NCBI GenBank assembly: GCA_041652635.1
Contig: JBAZGW010000070.1
Span: forward strand, 1 to 7,444
From: Undivivens sp041652635
GTDB lineage: Bacteria > Omnitrophota > Gorgyraeia > Gygaellales > Profunditerraquicolaceae
Length of the DNA stretch: 7,444 bases
Direction of reading: 5' to 3'
Made by a program: the position numbers and the translations under genes. This document shows, in pieces, positions 5,513 through 7,444 of the stretch. Every line of letters starts with the position of its first letter. The first letter of the stretch is position 1. Below the pieces are notes generated by a model that ran no database searches, was not told where the DNA came from, and was given only the letters and a program-made list of their open reading frames with translations.

Positions 5513-6040
5513 TCAGCTCTTCTGCCGGTAAATACCGTCATATCCTTTTGCCGCCGGATTGATCCCGGCAAAAACAAGCTGTATCAACCTGGCATTCTTC
5601 CTGATCCTGATCCCGGCGGGATTCTGCACCACCATGATAAATTCGCTCCTGCCGTGGAACCCGGCGTCCCAGACGCCTGTCTGCGTGAACGCTCCGCATC
5701 TCAACAGGGAACTGCGCGGGAAGGCGAACGCGATCAAGTCAAGCGGCATACGCACGGTCTCGTTACTGGACACGCGGTAGGCGCCTTTCTGCAGTATCCA
5801 CCAGCCGTCCTGCCCCGGACCGGAATGAGCGCTCTCCACCTCCCGTACAGCGGGCAGAACGCGCCCGCTGTTATCAAAATCCACCGCTCCCGCTCCGTCA
5901 AAAGCGTGGATATCGGAAGCGGTAAAATCCATACCGTTGGGCGTCAACTGTTTCTCCAGGTCCAGGAACCCTCCGACCAACTCCCGCGTTTTAATCAAAC
6001 CGCGGATCTCCTCGCCGTTCAATATCTTCCCGGTGATCAA
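5513..6040 (-). CDS. dUTPase, archaeal dCTP-deaminase-like type (TTG start)
   Basis: Hydrolyses dUTP to dUMP and pyrophosphate, keeping uracil out of DNA and supplying dUMP for thymidylate synthesis. The 175 residues match archaeal-type dUTPases along their length: FLDLEKQLTPNGMDFT (25-40), DFDN (54-57), DGWWIL (78-83), FPRSSLLRCGAFT (107-119), VWDAGFHGRSE (123-133), the block NPAGIRIRKNARLIQLVF (140-157) and GYDGIY (166-171). The open frame extends upstream to 6175, but that part only reads the membrane-protein gene out of frame. I chose TTG at 6040 because homologous sequence begins there, GAGG lies 5 bp upstream, and its TTG overlaps the preceding TGA stop (4-bp overlap, translational coupling). 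It is followed after 36 bp by the macro-Nudix gene in the same frame. Confidence 0.92.
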   Translation of the reverse strand: MITGKILNGEEIRGLIKTRELVGGFLDLEKQLTPNGMDFTASDIHAFDGAGAVDFDNSGRVLPAVREVESAHSGPGQDGWWILQKGAYRVSSNETVRMPLDLIAFAFPRSSLLRCGAFTQTGVWDAGFHGRSEFIMVVQNPAGIRIRKNARLIQLVFAGINPAAKGYDGIYRQKS

Positions 6041-6234
6041 GTTTTCCTCATCTTTCTCCAGACAAAAAGCACGGTTTTGCCGAGCAGCCAGACGAAAAGC
6101 AGCGCGGACGCGAATACAAGGGAAAGCCCTAAAGCCGCGGTCAATAACATAAAAAACGGGAACAAGAACAACCACATTCCGGCCAGCAGCGCCAGCGCTA
6201 ACAAAAATAATAAACCGACTGCGAATGCCTTCAT
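6037..6234 (-). CDS. Small two-helix inner-membrane protein, unknown function
   Basis: A 65-residue, very hydrophobic protein with two predicted membrane helices (about 4-31 and 34-58, broken near Pro26 and the small residues at 32-36), and a basic C-terminus WRKMRKT that should stay in the cytoplasm. I do not recognise a family. ATG at 6234 is chosen over the earlier ATG at 6267 because AAGGAGG (6241-6247) sits 6 bp before it; the longer form would add an arginine-rich stretch covering this ribosome site. The gene is 42 bp behind the lipoprotein gene and its stop overlaps the dUTPase start by 4 bp, so it is a real coupled member of the operon. Confidence 0.75.
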   Translation of the reverse strand: MKAFAVGLLFLLALALLAGMWLFLFPFFMLLTAALGLSLVFASALLFVWLLGKTVLFVWRKMRKT

Positions 6235-6276
6235 CACCCGCCTCCTTTTACCTGATTCTCGGAGCAAATTCCCGAT

Positions 6277-6606
6277 TTAATCGCTCCAGGAAGACAACAG
6301 GCCGCGGATATCGAACCACAGCACTATTGAAGGTTTATCTTTACGCTTATACACGAAACGCGTCGAGTCCACCGCCGCCGATATTTCATCAGGCTCACCG
6401 TAAGCCTTTTTTATCACGGCAATCCCGCTTCCCAGACCGGTTTTACCGCTGCGCAGATCAGCCTCCAATCTGTCCTTTGCGGCCGCGTCTGCCGGGACAA
6501 CATACCCTCCGAAAGAACGGAACGGCGCGACTCTCTCCCTGCCTCCGGAACAACCGGCGATGACCGGCAGCATTATTATAAAAAGAAAACAAGACATCCT
6601 GCGCAT
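6277..6606 (-). CDS. Small lipoprotein with a BamE/SmpA-like C-terminal part
   Basis: A 109-residue precursor. Residues 1-18 form a lipoprotein signal (MRRM, a hydrophobic core, then VIAGC with the lipid-bearing Cys19). Ser20 at the second mature position, rather than Asp, would favour the outer membrane by the enterobacterial rule. The C-terminal 50 residues, with IKKAYGEPDEI (64-74), TRFVYKRKDK (82-91) and VLWFDIRGLLSSWSD (95-109), have the pattern of SmpA/OmlA/BamE-like domains: a GxP turn, an aromatic strand, then a strand ending in a tryptophan. That link is a resemblance, not a proven match. A Shine-Dalgarno AGGAGGTG (6611-6618) precedes ATG. It lies 60 bp after the upstream gene and 42 bp before the membrane-protein gene. 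Confidence 0.8.
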   Translation of the reverse strand: MRRMSCFLFIIMLPVIAGCSGGRERVAPFRSFGGYVVPADAAAKDRLEADLRSGKTGLGSGIAVIKKAYGEPDEISAAVDSTRFVYKRKDKPSIVLWFDIRGLLSSWSD

Positions 6607-6666
6607 TATGCACCTCCTGCCTGAACTTATTTATTCCCGCTTTGGCCTCCGCCGGAATTACCCGCC

Positions 6667-7308
6667 CTATTCAACCTCTTCCTGCAGTTTAACGATCAAC
6701 TCCGACAACTCTTTCAATAAAGGCATCGGCAGCATCTTCTCCGATTCCAGTTCCCCGCGCAGGGACTTGAGCACGCTCATCAAGCGCTTCACCTGCACGT
6801 TCTTTTTCTTATCCCAGGCTTCCTGCGGTTCAAGTTCTTCCCGCTGCCTGATCATCGAAGTCAGGTCCTTCTTGACATCGCGGGCTTCCCTGCCGTCCTC
6901 AAACACCTGCTTCTTCAACGCCGAATAATCCGTCTCGTCGAGGACTTTGCGGTTTTTGGCGCTGCGCAAAACGTCGACCGCCTCGTACGAAGGAACATTC
7001 TTCGCCTCCGCGGATTCGATGAATTCCTGTTTCAGATAAGCCGGCTCTTCCTTTTCGAGGAACATATAAGACCTCAAGAGTTTTAAAGCGGTCTGCTGTT
7101 TTATCCCCACTTCTTTAGCGGTGTAAAACTCGAATTTGGAATAACCCCATTCCTTGTAAAGCTTATCCTTCCACACGGAATAGAGCGCCCTGCCGAATTC
7201 TATCCAGGAAGACTTGAAATCCTTGGCCGACTGCAGGATATGCTCCCTGACCGAACCCTGCTCCACCTCCGCCAGTTTTTCCTCTATACTTGTCAACGAC
7301 TTGGACAT
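6667..7308 (-). CDS. Charged helical protein with a possible helix-turn-helix, unknown
   Basis: A 213-residue soluble protein rich in Lys and Glu that I cannot assign to a family with confidence. Residues 33-85 (WIEFGRALYSVWKDKL, then YSKFEFYTAKEVGIKQQTAL and LLRSY) have the layout of helix-turn-helix proteins of the DUF3102 or ParB-HTH kind: a helix, a turn with Gly68, then a recognition-like helix. The middle part (105-149, from VPSYEAVDVLRSAKN) may be a second helical domain. The C-terminus (about 169-213) is a likely coiled coil. There is no signal peptide or membrane segment. ATG at 7308 has AAGGAG (7317-7322) 8 bp upstream. It is first in the five-gene operon, so a regulatory or DNA-binding role is possible; that is inference. 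The 7-bp tandem array starts 64 bp upstream. Confidence 0.8.
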   Translation of the reverse strand: MSKSLTSIEEKLAEVEQGSVREHILQSAKDFKSSWIEFGRALYSVWKDKLYKEWGYSKFEFYTAKEVGIKQQTALKLLRSYMFLEKEEPAYLKQEFIESAEAKNVPSYEAVDVLRSAKNRKVLDETDYSALKKQVFEDGREARDVKKDLTSMIRQREELEPQEAWDKKKNVQVKRLMSVLKSLRGELESEKMLPMPLLKELSELIVKLQEEVE

Positions 7309-7372
7309 TATATTATCTCCTTATTTAACTCAGCGGGACGAAACTGTTTATTTATTCTTCGTGTTTCTATAT

Positions 7373-7444
7373 CGTGCTTCGTGCTTCGTGCTTCGTGCTT
7401 CGTGCTTCGTGCTTCGTGCTTCGTGCTTCGTGCTTCGTGCTTCG
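7373..7444 (+). repeat. Tandem array of the 7-bp unit CGTGCTT, open at the window edge
   Basis: Ten perfect copies of CGTGCTT plus two bases fill 7373-7444 with no variation. A decayed copy, CGTGTTT, lies just before it at 7360-7366. The array reaches the end of the window, so its true length is unknown. It lies upstream of the five-gene minus-strand operon (start codon at 7308). The unit contains no stop codon in any frame on either strand, but no start or Shine-Dalgarno supports a gene here. Confidence 0.95.

Noticed and set aside
6041..6175. Longer N-terminus for the dUTPase (ATG at 6175)
   Set aside because: The extra 45 residues are the membrane-protein gene read in another frame. Family similarity starts at the TTG at 6040, which has its own ribosome site.
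6235..6267. Longer form of the small membrane protein (ATG at 6267)
   Set aside because: The added 11 codons cover the strong AAGGAGG that serves the ATG at 6234, and no ribosome site precedes 6267.
5240..6280. Open frame of 346 codons on the plus strand, the longest unclaimed frame
   Set aside because: It lies opposite the macro-Nudix, dUTPase and membrane-protein genes, all supported by conserved motifs and ribosome sites. Its translation is low-complexity and resembles no family I know, and it has no Shine-Dalgarno.
7373..7444. CRISPR array
   Set aside because: The 7-bp units are adjacent and have no spacers, so this is a simple tandem repeat.

Overview
This is a gene-dense stretch of about 7.4 kb from a bacterial chromosome. 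Shine-Dalgarno sequences, an outer-membrane-type lipoprotein with a BamE-like tail, an archaeal-type dUTPase and abundant 7-bp tandem repeats in the intergenic spaces suggest an uncultured Gram-negative-type lineage. Omnitrophota (OP3) is my best guess, from general resemblance only and with low confidence. There are no tRNAs, rRNAs, transposases or CRISPR arrays. Both ends look cut: the left end falls inside aroC and the right end inside a 7-bp tandem repeat, as if this were a short contig.

Left block (1-2093, all on the minus strand). Reading leftward: a DUF3786 protein of unknown function, a secreted staphylococcal-nuclease-type thermonuclease 32 bp behind it, then aroC (chorismate synthase), which runs off the window with 249 codons visible. 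aroC has its own likely promoter and Shine-Dalgarno. The gap before it carries copy A of a diverged intergenic repeat, which also supplies the last codons of the nuclease gene.

Middle (2094-4534). A 232-bp gap with two facing tracts of degenerate 7-bp repeats separates divergent genes. On the plus side is a 642-residue Ski2/Mtr4-like helicase. Both divergent genes lack a Shine-Dalgarno and have a -10-like box 5-7 bp before the start codon, so both may be leaderless. Behind the helicase a 280-bp gap holds copy B of the intergenic repeat, which can fold into a long hairpin between two converging genes.

Right block (4535-7308, minus strand). Five tightly spaced genes form a likely operon. In transcription order: an unrecognised charged protein with a possible helix-turn-helix, a small lipoprotein, a 65-residue two-helix membrane protein, an archaeal-type dUTPase (TTG start, 4-bp overlap with the gene before), and a fusion of a macro domain with an ADP-ribose-type Nudix hydrolase. 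The last two genes share a theme of nucleotide clean-up. The fusion could join two successive steps: release of ADP-ribose by the macro domain, then its cleavage to AMP and ribose 5-phosphate by the Nudix domain. A (CGTGCTT)10 array sits 64 bp upstream of the operon and runs to the window edge.
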